From Phycisphaeraceae bacterium (lineage in GTDB: Bacteria; Planctomycetota; Phycisphaerae; Phycisphaerales; Phycisphaeraceae), in contig JANQSF010000033.1 in assembly GCA_028284155.1 (NCBI GenBank), positions 1 to 64,000 on the forward strand: a DNA stretch of 64,000 nucleotides. Reading direction: 5' to 3'. The notes beneath the pieces are model-generated. The model ran no database searches. It saw only the letters and a program-made list of their open reading frames with translations, and was not told the origin of the DNA. Made by a program: the position numbers and the translations under genes. This document shows positions 46,181 through 54,984 of the stretch, in pieces; the stretch's first letter is position 1; every line of letters starts with the position of its first letter.

Positions 46181-48157
46181 CTACCGTGGCAACGACCGAT
46201 CCAGGTCTTCCTCGTGACGCAGGACCGACGCACGGGCGTGGAAGGCCTTGTTCTGGGCGCGTCGCTGCGCGAGGTTGAAGACGAAACGCACCCACTTGGG
46301 CAGCGGGGTCGTTCGCCCGGCGAAGCGGGTCCGCAGACCGGCCGAGACGCGGCCTGCGTGCTTCAGGACCAGTTCGTCCTCGAGGCTGTTGATCTCGCGG
46401 GCCGAGCCCGGGTCGCCCTGTCGGCCGGATCGGCCGAAAAGCTGCCGGTCGATCCGGCGGGCCGCGTGACGCTCGGTCAGGATGACGTGCAGCCCGCCCA
46501 GGTCGTCCACGCCCTTGCCGAGCTTGATGTCCGTGCCTCGGCCGGCCATGTTTGTCGCGACCGTGATCGCCCCACGCTGCCCCGCGTTCGACACAATCTC
46601 CGCCTCGTCTTTGTGATGCACGGCGTTGAGGACCTGGTGCTCCAGGCCACGGTCTGTGAGCAGACGGTCAAGGTACTCCGACGCCTCGATCGATCGCGTA
46701 CCGACCAGCACCGGCCGACCGAGCTTGTGCATCTCGTCGATTTCATCCGCCACGGCCTGCCACTTCAACTGCTCGGTCACGAAGATCCAGTCGGGCAGTT
46801 GCACGCGCTGGATCGGTTTGTTCGTCGGGATGATCCGCACCGGCAGCTTGTACGTGGTTTCCATCTCGACCTTCGCGTCGGCCGCCGTGCCGGTCATGCC
46901 GCAAAGGTGCTCATACTGCTGGAAGTAACGCTGAAAACTCAGGCTCGCCAAAGTGTCGCGGTCGGCCGTGATCGGCAGGTCGTGTTTGGCCTCGGCCGCC
47001 TGGTGCAGGCCGTTCTGCCACTGGCGGTCGGGCATGAACCGGCCTGTGAACTCGTCGACGATGACGACCTTGTCCTCCTGGATGTGGTAATGCTGGCCGA
47101 AGTGGTAGCAGTACTCCGCGACCAACGCCTGCTCGACCAACTCCTCACGGCGACGGATGGCCCGCCAGATACCGTGCTCTTCGTCCGTGAGCAATTCGCC
47201 GATCTTGTCCCGACCGCGGTCGTTCAGCTTGCATTGCCGCTTGGCCAGGTCGATCTTGAAGTGCTTTTTCGGTTCGAGCTCTTTGGCCAGGTCGCGGGCT
47301 CGGATGTACAGGTCGGCCTGCGGGTCTTCCTCGCGCGGTTGCGCGATGATCAGCGGCGTGACTGCCTCGTCGATCAGGATCGCGTCGATCTCATCGACGA
47401 TCGCCACGTGCAGACCGGGCACCATGATCGAGGCCTGCGAACCGACGCCGGACAGCTTCCAGCGCGTCGAAACCGGGTCGGCGATTCGGCCGAGCCGGAG
47501 CTGATCGCGCAGCCAGTCGGCGACGATCTCCTTCTGCGTCGTGTAGACGATGGGTTGCCGATAGGCGGCCAACCGGTCGTGCGGCTGCATCTCGCCGACG
47601 ACGGCGGAGGCGTGCAGGCCGGCGCGGTGGTAGATCTTGTTGCGGCTCTCGGCGTCACGCTCAGCCAGGTAGTCGTTGACGGTGATGACGTGCGTCGGCC
47701 GACGCGTCCAGCCGAGCACGGTCGCGGCGATCGCGGCGGTGAGCGTCTTGCCTTCGCCGGTAACCATCTCCACGATCTGGCCGTTGAACAGGCCGAGCGC
47801 CCCCATGACCTGAACCATGTAAGGACGCTCACCGATCTGCCGCCAGGCGATCTCGCGGGCGGCGGCCATCGCGAGGCGGACGTGTTCATCTTTATATTGA
47901 CGTCGCGCGAAGACCTCGCGGACTTCGAGCACCTTCTCGTCGAGTGCCTTCTCGCCCAGTTCCGCCCATTGCTTCTCCATCTTGAGGACGGCTTCAGACT
48001 CGCGCTTGAGGTACGGCAAGGCTGAACGGGCGTGCTTGAGCTTGGTCTGATATCGGGCCACCCGCGCGTCCCAACCACGCATGTACTCCTGCCGCCGCCG
48101 CCGCGTGCGGATGGCCGAATACATCGCCAGGTCGGATTGGATGGGCGTGGCGGTCAT
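46181..48157 (-). CDS. Short SecA-like translocase ATPase (accessory SecA)
   Basis: 658 residues, about 240 shorter than a standard SecA. Motor motifs are complete: Walker A MVTGEGKTLTAA (about residue 132), VDEIDAILIDEAVTPLII (about 251), DEFTGRFMPDRQWQNGLHQA, CGMTGTAADAKVEME, VGTRSIEASE, NMAGRGTDIKLG and ERHAARRIDRQLFGRSGRQG. The N-terminus differs from SecA (a Tyr/Arg-rich leader). The protein ends soon after NSLEDELVLKHAG, with a truncated helical-scaffold remnant (RRAQNKAFHARASVLRHEED); the helical wing, most of the scaffold and the zinc tail are missing. It is distinct from the long SecA at 13026. The giant LEPRxLL gene lies downstream in the same direction, with the DUF3467 gene between; a role in its export is inferred from this context only. 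Confidence 0.88.
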   Translation of the reverse strand: MTATPIQSDLAMYSAIRTRRRRQEYMRGWDARVARYQTKLKHARSALPYLKRESEAVLKMEKQWAELGEKALDEKVLEVREVFARRQYKDEHVRLAMAAAREIAWRQIGERPYMVQVMGALGLFNGQIVEMVTGEGKTLTAAIAATVLGWTRRPTHVITVNDYLAERDAESRNKIYHRAGLHASAVVGEMQPHDRLAAYRQPIVYTTQKEIVADWLRDQLRLGRIADPVSTRWKLSGVGSQASIMVPGLHVAIVDEIDAILIDEAVTPLIIAQPREEDPQADLYIRARDLAKELEPKKHFKIDLAKRQCKLNDRGRDKIGELLTDEEHGIWRAIRRREELVEQALVAEYCYHFGQHYHIQEDKVVIVDEFTGRFMPDRQWQNGLHQAAEAKHDLPITADRDTLASLSFQRYFQQYEHLCGMTGTAADAKVEMETTYKLPVRIIPTNKPIQRVQLPDWIFVTEQLKWQAVADEIDEMHKLGRPVLVGTRSIEASEYLDRLLTDRGLEHQVLNAVHHKDEAEIVSNAGQRGAITVATNMAGRGTDIKLGKGVDDLGGLHVILTERHAARRIDRQLFGRSGRQGDPGSAREINSLEDELVLKHAGRVSAGLRTRFAGRTTPLPKWVRFVFNLAQRRAQNKAFHARASVLRHEEDLDRSLPR

Positions 48158-48496
48158 GCGCGAAAGCAGCAGATCAAGAAAACGGAAAACCAGGAAATAG
48201 TAGAGGTCAGTTACCCATCGGCATATTGGGTGCGCGCAATGTCATTCGCGATTGAATAACAACCCTCATCAGGCCGCGGATGGGACGCTGGACGGCCTTC
48301 TGCCGGAGATGGGCTGCGAGCCAAACCTCAATCAGCCCCATCCCAGCGTCCTGTTCGTCAACACGTCCTGCCTTTCAGCACGACCGATATCCCCGGCCCA
48401 CCTCGCGTATTCCCCACAACCCGCTTAAGTGGCCTAACCAACACGACGATAGCTGACTAGCGACTGTGCGGGGGGGCCTCCGTACGAGACGCCGGG
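48158..48496. other. Divergent spacer between SecA-like gene and EPS locus
   Basis: 339 bases, locally less GC-rich (48158-48270), which should hold promoters for both the SecA-like gene and the exopolysaccharide locus. It contains no credible gene. I see no clear operator or hairpin, and could not define a -35/-10 pair reliably. Confidence 0.45.
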
Positions 48497-49150
48497 ATGT
48501 CATCGGCCCAAAGCCAACAAACTGAAAGACCCCAACCGGGACGACCTGCGCGGCAGGTCGGGCACGGTTATCACCGGGTCAAAAGGTGCATGGACATCGT
48601 GTTCGCGCTGGCGGGCATCGTGCTGGTCACGCCGTTGATGGTGTGTTGTGCGACATGGGTTTACCTGGTTGACCGCGGGCCGATCGTTTATCGGCAGTGG
48701 CGTGTCGGCCGGGACGGCTGGCTGTTCGCCATCCTCAAACTGCGCACGATGCGTTGCGACGCCGAACGGCACTCCGGGCCGCGGTACGCACGCAAGGGCG
48801 ACGCACGCATCCTGCCCGGCTGCGGCTGGATGCGACGCGCACACGTCGACGAATTGCCGCAACTGTGGAATATCCTCGTCGGGCAAATGAGCCTTGTCGG
48901 CCCGCGACCCGAGCGGCCGCACATGACGCGCTTGCTCTGCGAGCAGTTGCCCGATTTCCAGGAACGACTCGAAGCCATGCCCGGGCTTACCGGCCTGGCC
49001 CAGGTGCGCAACGGCTACACCAACGACCTGGCGGGCGCCCGCATCAAGCTCGCCAACGACCTGCGGTACCTGCGTCGTCGCAGCGTGCTGTTCGACCTGC
49101 AACTTGTCGCGCGGACCCTGCCCAAGGTCTGGGACCGCGCCGCCGTGTGA
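48497..49150 (+). CDS. Undecaprenyl-phosphate sugar-phosphate transferase
   Basis: 217 residues, the catalytic half only of the WcaJ/PssY family (no N-terminal multi-pass domain). One membrane helix (FALAGIVLVTPLMVCCATWV) anchors it. Motifs: KRCMDIV, RVGRDGWLFAILKLRTM, HVDELPQLWNILVGQMSLVG, PRPERP and PGLTGLAQVRNGY. The enzyme transfers a sugar-1-phosphate to undecaprenyl phosphate and starts the repeating unit of an exopolysaccharide. First gene of the EPS locus; 15 bases before the Wza-like gene. Confidence 0.93.
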   Translation: MSSAQSQQTERPQPGRPARQVGHGYHRVKRCMDIVFALAGIVLVTPLMVCCATWVYLVDRGPIVYRQWRVGRDGWLFAILKLRTMRCDAERHSGPRYARKGDARILPGCGWMRRAHVDELPQLWNILVGQMSLVGPRPERPHMTRLLCEQLPDFQERLEAMPGLTGLAQVRNGYTNDLAGARIKLANDLRYLRRRSVLFDLQLVARTLPKVWDRAAV

Positions 49151-49165
49151 GAGATGGAGGAAATG

Positions 49166-49933
49166 ATGGATACGACTCGTCGAAACCACAAACGCGCCGC
49201 GCTCTTCGTGCTGGGCTTGCTCGCGCTGCTGCTGGCCACCGGCTGCCAGACGACGCACACCGACTACGCCGCGTTCCTCAGCGCCGAAGCCGCCAACCAA
49301 CGGCCGCGCGAGTACCGCATCGAACCGCCCGACGTCATCCTCATCACGTCCAAGCGTGTCCGCGAGATCGACGGGCACACCGAGATCGTGCGCCCCGACG
49401 GCCGGATCACGCTTCCCTTGCTTGGGTCGATCGAGATCGCCGGTAAAACGCCGGAAAGCATCAGCGCCGAACTCCAGTCGATGGCGCGCGAATACTACGA
49501 AGACGCCGACGTGACCCTCCGCGTCACCGGCTACAACAGCAAGAAGATCTTTGTGTTCGGCGAGGTGTCCGTCCCTGGCGCCGTGCCCTGGCGTGGGACG
49601 AACACGGTGCTCCGCACGTTGGCGGTCACCCAGCCCACGCGATTGGCCGACCCGTCGAAGATTCAGATCCTTCGGCCGAACAAGGACGGCAAGCTCGTGA
49701 AGCGGATGACCATCGACCTGAACCGGATGGTTCAGCAGGGGATCATCGAGCGCGACGCCGTGTTACAGGACGGCGACATCATCTACGTGCCGCCGACACC
49801 GCTGGCGGCCATGGGGTTCGCCGCGCAGCAACTGTTGCTGCCCATTCAGCCCGCGGCCGCGACGGTCGCCGGGCCGGCCAACATCGCCGCCGACCTCGAC
49901 ACGCAGCCGTACGGGAGTCAAGAAGCCCGCTAA
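49166..49933 (+). CDS. Polysaccharide export lipoprotein (Wza-like)
   Basis: About 255 residues. Lipoprotein signal peptide with lipobox LLATGC. The mature protein has the polysaccharide export domain (YRIEPPDVILITSKR, then TEIVRPDGRITLPLLGSIEI) and an SLBB-type second domain (KKIFVFGEVSVPGAV). These form the outer-membrane channel for EPS. A GGAGG site at 49156-49160 favours ATG 49166 over the in-frame ATGs at 49154 and 49163. It is followed by the Wzz/Wzc-like gene. Confidence 0.9.
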   Translation: MDTTRRNHKRAALFVLGLLALLLATGCQTTHTDYAAFLSAEAANQRPREYRIEPPDVILITSKRVREIDGHTEIVRPDGRITLPLLGSIEIAGKTPESISAELQSMAREYYEDADVTLRVTGYNSKKIFVFGEVSVPGAVPWRGTNTVLRTLAVTQPTRLADPSKIQILRPNKDGKLVKRMTIDLNRMVQQGIIERDAVLQDGDIIYVPPTPLAAMGFAAQQLLLPIQPAAATVAGPANIAADLDTQPYGSQEAR

Positions 49934-49981
49934 CTCGGCGTGACCCGGTGTCCGTTTCCCGAGGCGGAGAGAGACCCGACC

Positions 49982-51703
49982 ATGAACCACGATAAACCCA
50001 ACCAATCCGACGCCGTGCTGGGCATCTGGGACGTGCTGCGCCGCTACCGCTGGCGCTTCATCGTGCCGGCGTTCCTGGTGTCGGCCGGCGTGCTCGCGGC
50101 CAGCCTCGTGCTGCCCCGCAAGTACAATGCCGAGGCGATCTTCGAACGCAAGACCGACATGGTCCTGGCCGAGATCACCAACTACGGCGTCCCGCGCACC
50201 TTCACCGACCCGCGCGAAAGCGTGATCAAGGAAGTGGCCGGCGAACCCGCGCTCGAACAGCTTGTCACGCAACTCGTGCCCGACGACACCTCGCCCGACG
50301 CGCGCGTCGTCGAACTGGCGCGACAAAAGCTCCGCCAGGACCTGACCCGCAAGGTCCAGGTCGGGTTCGACATCTCCTCGAACGACCTCGACCGCATCCG
50401 TGTGCAATATGTCCACAACGACTCGGAACTGGCGCGTCAAGCGGTCAACCAGTTGATCGAAAACTACATCACGCGAACCCGGCGGCAGATGGACGACCGC
50501 CTGCGCCAGAGCGCCGCGTTCTTCCGGCAGGAAGTCGAATCGATCCAGGGTCGGATCGTGAAGTTGGAAAACGACCTGCTGGCGTACGAGATCGACCACG
50601 CGGCGTTGTTGCCCGACGCGCCCGGTGGCGTGCAGGACGCCGTGTCGCTCGTGCAGGAACAGCTCGGCATGATCCAGCTCAAGCGAGAGTCGACGGCGTT
50701 GCGCGTCGAGGCGCTCAGCCGCGCGTTGCAAGAGACACCCAAGACCCGCCCGTCGCTGGTGCACGGCCGAAACCCCGACCGCGACCTGCTTCAAAGCGAC
50801 CTGCGTCGGCTGAAGACCAAGCTGTCGGAGTACGTCAGCCAGTACAAGATGACCGACAAGCACCCGGACCTGCGCGCCCTGCGCGACGAGATCGCCAAGA
50901 CGGAGAAGCGCATCGCCGCCGCCCCGCTGGAGGTCGTCACGCAGAAGCGGGTCGAAGACAACCCGAAGTTCGACGAGTTGGAACTGCAACTGACCCATGC
51001 CCGCGCCGACCTGGCCGCGCTGGTCAAGCAGGAAACCAAGCTCGGCGAGCAGGCCCACAAGCTCGACCAGCAGGCGTCCAAACTGTTCGCCGTCCGCAGC
51101 GAGTACCGCAAGCTCTCGCGGCAGGTCGAGGAATCCCAGCGGCAGATGACCTTCTGGGAAGACAACCAGCGCCGCGTCGAGATGGCCCTGGCCGCGGAAA
51201 GCGGCGACCGCGGCATTATCCTCGACTTCATCAAGCCGGCCGGCGTCATCCACAAGCCGATCTCGCCCAACCTCATGCAGGTGTTGATGGCCGCCGTGGC
51301 GCTGGGCGTCGTGTCCGGCGCGGTGTGTGTCTTCTTCGCCTACCGCACCGACGAGACCGTCGGCAACCCGCAGGACCTGGCCGAATCACTCGACCTGCAA
51401 CTGTTCGGGACGGTCAGCGAGATCATCTCGCGCAAGCAGCGCTGGGTGCGCCGCATGAAGCAAACATTCCTGTATCCGATCAATGGCGCGGCAATGGCCT
51501 CGGTGTTGCTCATCATGGCCGGCCTGCTCTACCTCAACCTCGAAGAGCCGTACCTCTTCCAACGACTCACCGGCCAGGATGACGGCGCCCCGTCGCCGCA
51601 GCAGACCGAGCCGAGTGAGCAAAAGCCTCAGACCAAAACCGAGCCCGCCGAGCCCAAGGGACAGGCGGCTGTGGAGAATCAAGATGTACGACCAGCACTA
51701 TGA
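49982..51703 (+). CDS. Chain-length determinant protein (Wzz/Wzc N-terminal type)
   Basis: About 573 residues. An N-terminal membrane helix (FIVPAFLVSAGVLAASLVLP) leads into a Wzz domain, then long coiled coils (about 160-430; for example RLRQSAAFFRQEVESIQGRI), then a helix near 450 (VLMAAVALGVVSGAVCVFFA), and a last helix (AMASVLLIMAGLLYLNL). It lacks a kinase domain; the kinase is the separate gene at 52756. It would control EPS chain length and export. The C-terminal tail is Pro/Gln/Glu-rich. The end overlaps the next gene's start by 20 bases. ATG 49982 follows a GGAGAG site. Confidence 0.9.
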   Translation: MNHDKPNQSDAVLGIWDVLRRYRWRFIVPAFLVSAGVLAASLVLPRKYNAEAIFERKTDMVLAEITNYGVPRTFTDPRESVIKEVAGEPALEQLVTQLVPDDTSPDARVVELARQKLRQDLTRKVQVGFDISSNDLDRIRVQYVHNDSELARQAVNQLIENYITRTRRQMDDRLRQSAAFFRQEVESIQGRIVKLENDLLAYEIDHAALLPDAPGGVQDAVSLVQEQLGMIQLKRESTALRVEALSRALQETPKTRPSLVHGRNPDRDLLQSDLRRLKTKLSEYVSQYKMTDKHPDLRALRDEIAKTEKRIAAAPLEVVTQKRVEDNPKFDELELQLTHARADLAALVKQETKLGEQAHKLDQQASKLFAVRSEYRKLSRQVEESQRQMTFWEDNQRRVEMALAAESGDRGIILDFIKPAGVIHKPISPNLMQVLMAAVALGVVSGAVCVFFAYRTDETVGNPQDLAESLDLQLFGTVSEIISRKQRWVRRMKQTFLYPINGAAMASVLLIMAGLLYLNLEEPYLFQRLTGQDDGAPSPQQTEPSEQKPQTKTEPAEPKGQAAVENQDVRPAL

Positions 51704-52553
51704 CTTTCACACGCTCCCGTTCGAGAACACGCCCGACCCGCGGTTCTTCTTCGCCAGCGAGCAACACCGCGAGGCCTTGGCCGCGGTCGAGTACACGATC
51801 CGCATGCGCAAGGGCTTCGTGCTCGTGACCGGCGACATCGGCGCGGGCAAGACGACCGTCGGCCGAACGATGTGCCAGCGTTGCGGCGACACCGCCAAGA
51901 TCGTGCACGTTCACCACGGGCGGTACGAGGGCGTCAACCTGGTCAAGCAGGTGCTCCGCGCCCTCGACCTGCCGGCCGACCGTCGCGACGACCGCGGCGA
52001 GTTGCTGGACCGGCTGCGCGAAAACCTGATGGCCCGTTTGAACGACAAGCAGCCCGTCGTGCTGTTCGTGGACGAGGCGCAAACGCTGTCCGACGCCGCG
52101 TTGGAAGAACTCCGCCTGCTCAGCAACTTCGACACGTGCACGCAAAAGCCGGTGCAGGTCGTTTTGATCGGGCAGCCGGAGCTGCGCACGCGGTTGGCCG
52201 GCCCGCACATGACCGCGCTGCGGCAGCGCATCGCGATGGCCAAGCACCTCCGCCCACTGAGTCGCGAAGACGTGGGCAAGTACATCGAGCACCGCATCCG
52301 CGCCGCCAGCAAAGACCCGGAGAACGTCAAGGTGTCCTTCGACACGCAGGCCGTTGACGCGATTCATCAGTACGCGCTGGGCGTGCCGCGCATCATCAAC
52401 ATGGTTTGCGACAACGCGCTGCTGGTCGGTTACGTCCGCCAGTTGGCAGTGATCGACTACGCCGTCGTCGACACCGTGCTCGACGAGATGGTGCCGGCCG
52501 TGACGACCGAGCCGGTCGTGACCGTGGACAAGTCGATCGCGCTGGCCGCGTAA
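51684..52553 (+). CDS. ExeA-like AAA ATPase of EPS locus
   Basis: About 289 residues. N-terminal YDFHTLPFENTPDPRFFF is typical of ExeA-like ATPases; Walker A is GDIGAGKTT (about 50-58), Walker B VLFVDEAQ (about 126-133), and GQPELRTRL with LRQRIAM complete the sensor region. This group is the putative secretion ATPase found in EPS/PEP-CTERM loci (TIGR03015). It starts inside the upstream Wzz-like gene. Its role in EPS assembly or secretion is not settled. Confidence 0.88.
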   Translation: MYDQHYDFHTLPFENTPDPRFFFASEQHREALAAVEYTIRMRKGFVLVTGDIGAGKTTVGRTMCQRCGDTAKIVHVHHGRYEGVNLVKQVLRALDLPADRRDDRGELLDRLRENLMARLNDKQPVVLFVDEAQTLSDAALEELRLLSNFDTCTQKPVQVVLIGQPELRTRLAGPHMTALRQRIAMAKHLRPLSREDVGKYIEHRIRAASKDPENVKVSFDTQAVDAIHQYALGVPRIINMVCDNALLVGYVRQLAVIDYAVVDTVLDEMVPAVTTEPVVTVDKSIALAA

Positions 52554-52571
52554 TGCGGGCATGAACGTGGA

Positions 52572-52629
52572 GTGGGGCAGACATTCCTGTCTGCCTCCCG
52601 CGGACGGCAGACAGGAATGACTGCCCCAC
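52572..52629. repeat. Inverted repeat, GTGGGGCAGACATTCCTGTC family
   Basis: Arms 52572-52595 and 52606-52629 (24 bases each) are complementary with one mismatch; each arm also has an internal partial palindrome (cagacattcctgtctg). It separates the ExeA-like ATPase and BY-kinase genes and could attenuate transcription between them. Confidence 0.85.
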
Positions 52630-52755
52630 GACGGAAGGTGATGAGACAATCGCGCCAATCGGAGGCGCAGCCACGACGGGGCGGACGAGATCGATTGACG
52701 CATCGCACACACCCGCTGCACGACACACGCCGCGGAGTTTCGAAGGAAGATCGCC

Positions 52756-53667
52756 ATGGGTTACATCTTCGACGCCATCAATCAGCCGGAGCCGGATCGG
52801 CCCGGCGAGCCGGCGGCCTTGCCGCCCACGGGTGACGGCCCGCCGCCCCCGGACGCGCCCGACGCGCAGGACGGGCCGCCGGAGTCGCTGTCAATCGGCG
52901 CACCGCCGCCGGACGAAAACGGCCCGCCGACCCCGCTCGACGCCGACATCCTCGGCGTGGACGACCGCCTGGTCGCGCTGACCGAGCCGCAGGGGCTGAT
53001 GGCTGAGGAATACCGCGCCATCCGAACCGGTCTCCTCGCCCGTTGGAAGCAACAGCGACACATCGTTCACACGATCACCAGCGCGACGCCGCAGGAAGGC
53101 AAGACGCTGACCAGCCTGAACCTCGGCCTGAGCTTCGCCGAGTTGCGCACGCGACGCACCATCGTCGTCGAAGCCGACCTGCGTATCCCGCAATTCCAGA
53201 ACCTGCTCGGCCTGCCCGAGTCGGACGGCCTCGTGCCGCTGCTCGAAGGCGAGTGCGAACTGAACAGCGCGATCCAGCGCGTGCGTTCGAGTCGGTTGGA
53301 CATCATCCCGGCTGGCCGACGCGCCAACGACCGGGCCGTGCAGTTGCTTTCCGGCGCGGGCCTGGCGGAACTGGTCAAGAAATTGCGTCAGCAGTACGAC
53401 CACGTGATCATCGACACGCCGCCGGTCGTCGAGTTGGCCGACGCGGGCATCGTCGGCGCGCTCAGCGACGACGTCGTGCTGATCGCACGCATGAACCGCA
53501 CGCCGCGCCCGTTGATCGAGCAGGCGATCCGCATCCTGTCGAGCTACAACGCGCCGGTCGCCGGCGTGATCGGCACCGACTACCGCCAGCCGCGACGGCG
53601 CAAGTTGTATCGCTACGGCTACGGGTACGGGTATCGCTATTACAACAGTTACGCGCAGGCGGCGTGA
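52756..53667 (+). CDS. Tyrosine-protein kinase (BY-kinase, CpsD/CapB type)
   Basis: 303 residues. A proline-rich N-terminus (about 10-60) precedes the kinase: MAEEYRAIRTGL, Walker A SATPQEGKTLTSLN, Walker A' VVEADLRIP, Walker B VIIDTPPVVELAD. BY-kinases phosphorylate their own C-terminal tyrosines and control EPS length. The C-terminus is a strong tyrosine cluster, YRYGYGYGYRYYNSY. The membrane activator is most likely the Wzz-like protein at 49982. The gene is separated from the ATPase by an inverted repeat. Confidence 0.93.
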   Translation: MGYIFDAINQPEPDRPGEPAALPPTGDGPPPPDAPDAQDGPPESLSIGAPPPDENGPPTPLDADILGVDDRLVALTEPQGLMAEEYRAIRTGLLARWKQQRHIVHTITSATPQEGKTLTSLNLGLSFAELRTRRTIVVEADLRIPQFQNLLGLPESDGLVPLLEGECELNSAIQRVRSSRLDIIPAGRRANDRAVQLLSGAGLAELVKKLRQQYDHVIIDTPPVVELADAGIVGALSDDVVLIARMNRTPRPLIEQAIRILSSYNAPVAGVIGTDYRQPRRRKLYRYGYGYGYRYYNSYAQAA

Positions 53668-53671
53668 CTCC

Positions 53672-53783
53672 GTAGAGTGCGCTTCAGCGCACCACTGATC
53701 ACGGAAGACCGTAGGGTGCGCTTCAGCGCACCACAAACCACGGACGGTCGACAGCCGACTCGGTGCGCTGAAGCGCACCCTAC
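53672..53783. repeat. Cluster of GTAGGGTGCGCTTCAGCGCACC repeats, copies 1-3
   Basis: Two copies in the plus direction (53672-53694, with one change, and 53711-53733) and one inverted copy (53762-53783), each an imperfect palindrome of about 22 bases. They fill the gap between the BY-kinase and glycosyltransferase genes. Two further copies are at 55855-55928. Confidence 0.88.
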
Positions 53784-53856
53784 AACGACGTGATCAATTC
53801 ACGTCGAACAAACGAGCGACGCACGACCTGCCTCGTGCTGTTCATAAGAGGACGAG

Positions 53857-54984
53857 ATGTCGGAAGGCGTATCAACAATCCATGACCGGGAACAAGCCGG
53901 GCGGTCGGTCCTGCTGTTGGCTGACACACTGCCCGACGCGTGGGGCTCCGCCCGCGCAGCCCGTGCCTGGCAGGTCTTGCGTCGGCTGACACGCTGCCAC
54001 GACGTTTGGCTGGCCTGCACGCACGGTGGGGCGATGCACTTTGATCAGTGGGTCGCGGTCGAATCGCTGACCGATCGCATGACCGTCTCACGCACGAGTC
54101 GTGACGGCGCATCGTTGAAGCCCGCGTTCCGTCAATGGCTGGAAGACACGTCGTTCGCGGCCGTGGTCAGTCTCAGCACAGAGCTTTGGCCAATCGCGAC
54201 GGGCGTGCCGACCGAACAGCGCGTGTGCGACCTGTTCGATCGGCCCAGCGACCGCGTCCGGCGACAGGCTGAAGCCACCAGGCGTTGTTCGTGGCGGCGA
54301 CGCATGGAAGACGTCGACCGTCTGCGACACGCCGAACACCGCATCGCGCGTTCAGCCCAGCTTGTGTTGACATCCGACTTCACCGACGCCGCCAACCTGC
54401 CGGCCGACGCGCAGCGCATCCTTGTCGTGCCACCGGCGATCGATCCGTCCTGCCTGGACTTGGTCGCTCGACGCAAGCGGAAAGGCAAGGGTGGTCCAAA
54501 GCGCGTCATCCTGCAAGCGACGGACGATGCAAGCGGCACGCGACGGCTGACCCACATGCTCCGCAAGGCGGCCGGCGCATCTGCTGGCCGATGGGAATTG
54601 CACGAGACGCGAGGCGACTCGCCGCGCGACATGATCGACGCGCTGGCTTCGGCCGACGTGACATTGGTGCCCGGACGTAACGCCGGCGGCTACCGGCTGA
54701 TGCAGGCGATGGCCGGCGGCGGCGCGGTCGCCGCGCTCGGCCAAACACTGCGCGCCGCACGCGCGGTTGGGCAGGGGTTGGCCTTGTCCGTGGCACACGA
54801 CGAAGATTGGGTGAGCACCGTCGAGCGCCTGCTCGACGACGGGGCGGAGGCAGAAAGAATGAGCAAGCGAGCGCAGGATTGGTTAGCCGCTCGCATCAGT
54901 GACGAGACCGACGCCACCCTCTGGCTCGGCAAGCAGGACGACATCGACCTGACCGGATACGCGGGCATCGCGGCCGCGGCGTGA
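53857..54984 (+). CDS. Probable glycosyltransferase of EPS locus
   Basis: 375 residues with a GT-B-like layout: an N-terminal half opening with SVLLLADTLPDAWGSARAAR, and a C-terminal half with a nucleotide-sugar-site-like segment (DVTLVPGRNAGGYRLMQAMA, followed by GGGAVAALG). The late G-x-x-x-x-x-x-A-x-A-x-G pattern fits GT4-type enzymes, though overall similarity looks weak. It most likely adds a sugar to the EPS repeat unit; donor and acceptor are unknown. Last recognisable gene of the EPS locus. An AGAGGA site precedes the ATG. Confidence 0.65.
   Translation: MSEGVSTIHDREQAGRSVLLLADTLPDAWGSARAARAWQVLRRLTRCHDVWLACTHGGAMHFDQWVAVESLTDRMTVSRTSRDGASLKPAFRQWLEDTSFAAVVSLSTELWPIATGVPTEQRVCDLFDRPSDRVRRQAEATRRCSWRRRMEDVDRLRHAEHRIARSAQLVLTSDFTDAANLPADAQRILVVPPAIDPSCLDLVARRKRKGKGGPKRVILQATDDASGTRRLTHMLRKAAGASAGRWELHETRGDSPRDMIDALASADVTLVPGRNAGGYRLMQAMAGGGAVAALGQTLRAARAVGQGLALSVAHDEDWVSTVERLLDDGAEAERMSKRAQDWLAARISDETDATLWLGKQDDIDLTGYAGIAAAA

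Noticed and set aside
46214..48025. Plus-strand open frame of 603 codons opposite the short SecA gene
   Set aside because: Antisense to conserved motor motifs on the minus strand.
49763..51253. Minus-strand open frame of 496 codons opposite the Wzz-like gene
   Set aside because: Antisense to a gene with clear membrane helices and coiled coils in an ordered EPS locus.
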